Source: Martinezella rhizogenes (GTDB lineage: Bacteria > Pseudomonadota > Alphaproteobacteria > Rhizobiales > Rhizobiaceae). From it: a DNA stretch of 64,000 nt. Below are positions 63,349 to 64,000 of the stretch, piece after piece (within the stretch, counting starts at the first letter, position 1; each line of letters begins with the position of its first letter). The DNA lies in the NCBI RefSeq assembly GCF_007002745.1, contig NZ_SGNY01000001.1:124001-188000 (forward strand), written 5' to 3'. The position numbers were made by a program, and so were the translations under genes. The notes beneath the pieces are model-generated. The model ran no database searches, was not told the origin of the DNA, and was given only the letters and a program-made list of their open reading frames with translations.

Positions 63349-63492
63349 CCCTAAACATCAGACCTTATATATCCAGACCAATCGCATCTTAGGATTGATC
63401 AAAATCCGTTAAGATATAATCCTCTTGGAACGCCTCGTACCGCCGCCACTGCCGCAGTTGACTATTCTCTACCGAACGCAAACGTGAGCCGA

Positions 63493-64000
63493 TCAGTGGG
63501 TTGCTGGCCATGAAAAATCAAATCGGCCGACGTATAGCGTGTCATGCAGACGCTGCAGATCATGTTCCCATTCGCCAATCGCCCGACGATAGGAGGGGTT
63601 TTGCCGGCGCTTGGCGTTTCGAACAAACGCGGCGATGGTTTCCGCCAGTTTGTGTAGCCTGCGTAGCGAATTTGGCGTGCCCCAGAGTGCCATATGCGGA
63701 CTCGGCAGGACAGGAGGCAGAGCAATTCTGAATACCCGATCGAGTATCGCGTATCTCATCGAAGGGGTAAGCACGCTTAGTTGGCCTACTTTGTATCCAA
63801 AGAAGGATAGAACGCCATCTTCAGGCGCATCAAACGAGTTTAAGCTTCCGTTGCCCTTTAGAGCGTCTGTGGACGGCCATTTGAAATATTCCCCGTCGAG
63901 TGCGAGTAGTTGTTCCTCAATCCTCGCAAGCTGCTCGAGCGCCTTCTTTCTGACCTCCTCACTTGCTGTTTGATTAAGAGATAAATTCAACTGCCTTAAC
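63493..64000 (-). CDS. Unknown protein, N-terminus outside the window
   Basis: The frame ends at 63493 and is open to the window edge; TTG 63990 is only one possible start, so it may begin outside. The visible part (about 168 aa) contains 'FFGYKVGQLSVLTPSMRYAI', 'LPSPHMALWGTPNSLRRLHK' and 'AIGEWEHDLQRLHDTLYV'. The pattern 'GYxVG...R..IL...' with 'WG.P.S..RL' and 'W..DL..L' recurs at the ends of bacterial nuclease/helicase-type proteins, I believe, but I cannot name it. It precedes the HNH-helicase pair and may belong to the same operon. Confidence 0.6.
   Translation of the reverse strand, partial: LRQLNLSLNQTASEEVRKKALEQLARIEEQLLALDGEYFKWPSTDALKGNGSLNSFDAPEDGVLSFFGYKVGQLSVLTPSMRYAILDRVFRIALPPVLPSPHMALWGTPNSLRRLHKLAETIAAFVRNAKRRQNPSYRRAIGEWEHDLQRLHDTLYVGRFDFSWPATH

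Larger units (their letters stand above)
50975..64000. mobile_element. Integrated genomic island, right end outside the window
   Basis: It begins at the tRNA-Gln 3' end and carries an integrase, tandem 13-bp repeats near the int gene, an AT-rich spacer and a set of genes not seen in rhizobial core synteny: DUF3102-like, PD-(D/E)XK-like, AAA+/M41, HNH and a RelE-helicase. No conjugation, replication or phage structural genes are visible up to 64000. Whether it is an ICE, an IME or a prophage-like defence island cannot be told from this part. Confidence 0.7.

Overview
The window looks like chromosomal DNA of a Rhizobiaceae alphaproteobacterium, most likely Agrobacterium. The signs are high GC, an aa3-oxidase/assembly cluster in rhizobial order, a CcrM GANTC methyltransferase, BrnTA, an EcfG-type general-stress promoter, RIME-like intergenic palindromes and rhizobial hypotheticals (DUF983, DUF1284, DUF1499, IalB). 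This assignment rests on recalled family and synteny knowledge; no search was run.

Positions 1-50.9 kb are core genome. At 0-3.3 kb (minus strand) are a partial HAD phosphatase, a VOC protein, TldD and an IalB-family secreted protein. At 3.7-13.9 kb (plus) is the cytochrome aa3 block ctaC-ctaD-ctaB-(43-aa CtaF/CoxF-like ORF)-ctaG-ctaE, then DUF983, SURF1, ispH, thrB, rnhA and a Dabb protein. An FNR/FixK-like palindrome lies just before ctaC. At 14-25 kb are a peroxiredoxin, a DsbD-N-like protein, YqgE, CsbD with an EcfG-type promoter, a zinc peptidase, a large GGDEF/EAL protein coupled to a GNAT, an M16 peptidase, thrC and a lipoprotein. At 25-31 kb are brnTA, a HAD phosphatase, a GntR regulator, a DUF1284 gene broken by one in-frame TAA, a secreted repeat protein and ccrM. 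At 31-50.7 kb are a small secreted His/Gly-rich protein, a DegP protease, mutY, a DciA-like protein, a Tat-type DsbA, smc, a VOC protein, ppdK, small envelope proteins, a dicarboxylate/amino-acid symporter, DUF1499 and an MBL-fold hydrolase. Three families of intergenic palindromic repeats are scattered through this part, and two intergenic regions hold hairpin pairs that look like small RNAs.

From 50.9 kb a tRNA-Gln(UUG) gene marks the border of an integrated element that runs past the window end. It holds four 13-bp tandem repeats, a 685-aa tyrosine recombinase, an AT-rich spacer, a DUF3102-like protein, a PD-(D/E)XK-like protein, a small protein, and an AAA+ ATPase whose FtsH-like lid and M41 zinc-peptidase half lie in an overlapping second reading frame. 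After a five-copy 21-bp periodic repeat and a small plus-strand gene comes a minus-strand operon: an unknown protein, an HNH nuclease, and a UvrD-like helicase with a RelE/ParE-like N-terminus. The last two overlap by one base and form a plausible nuclease-helicase defence module. This island is the best place in the window to look for an undescribed system.
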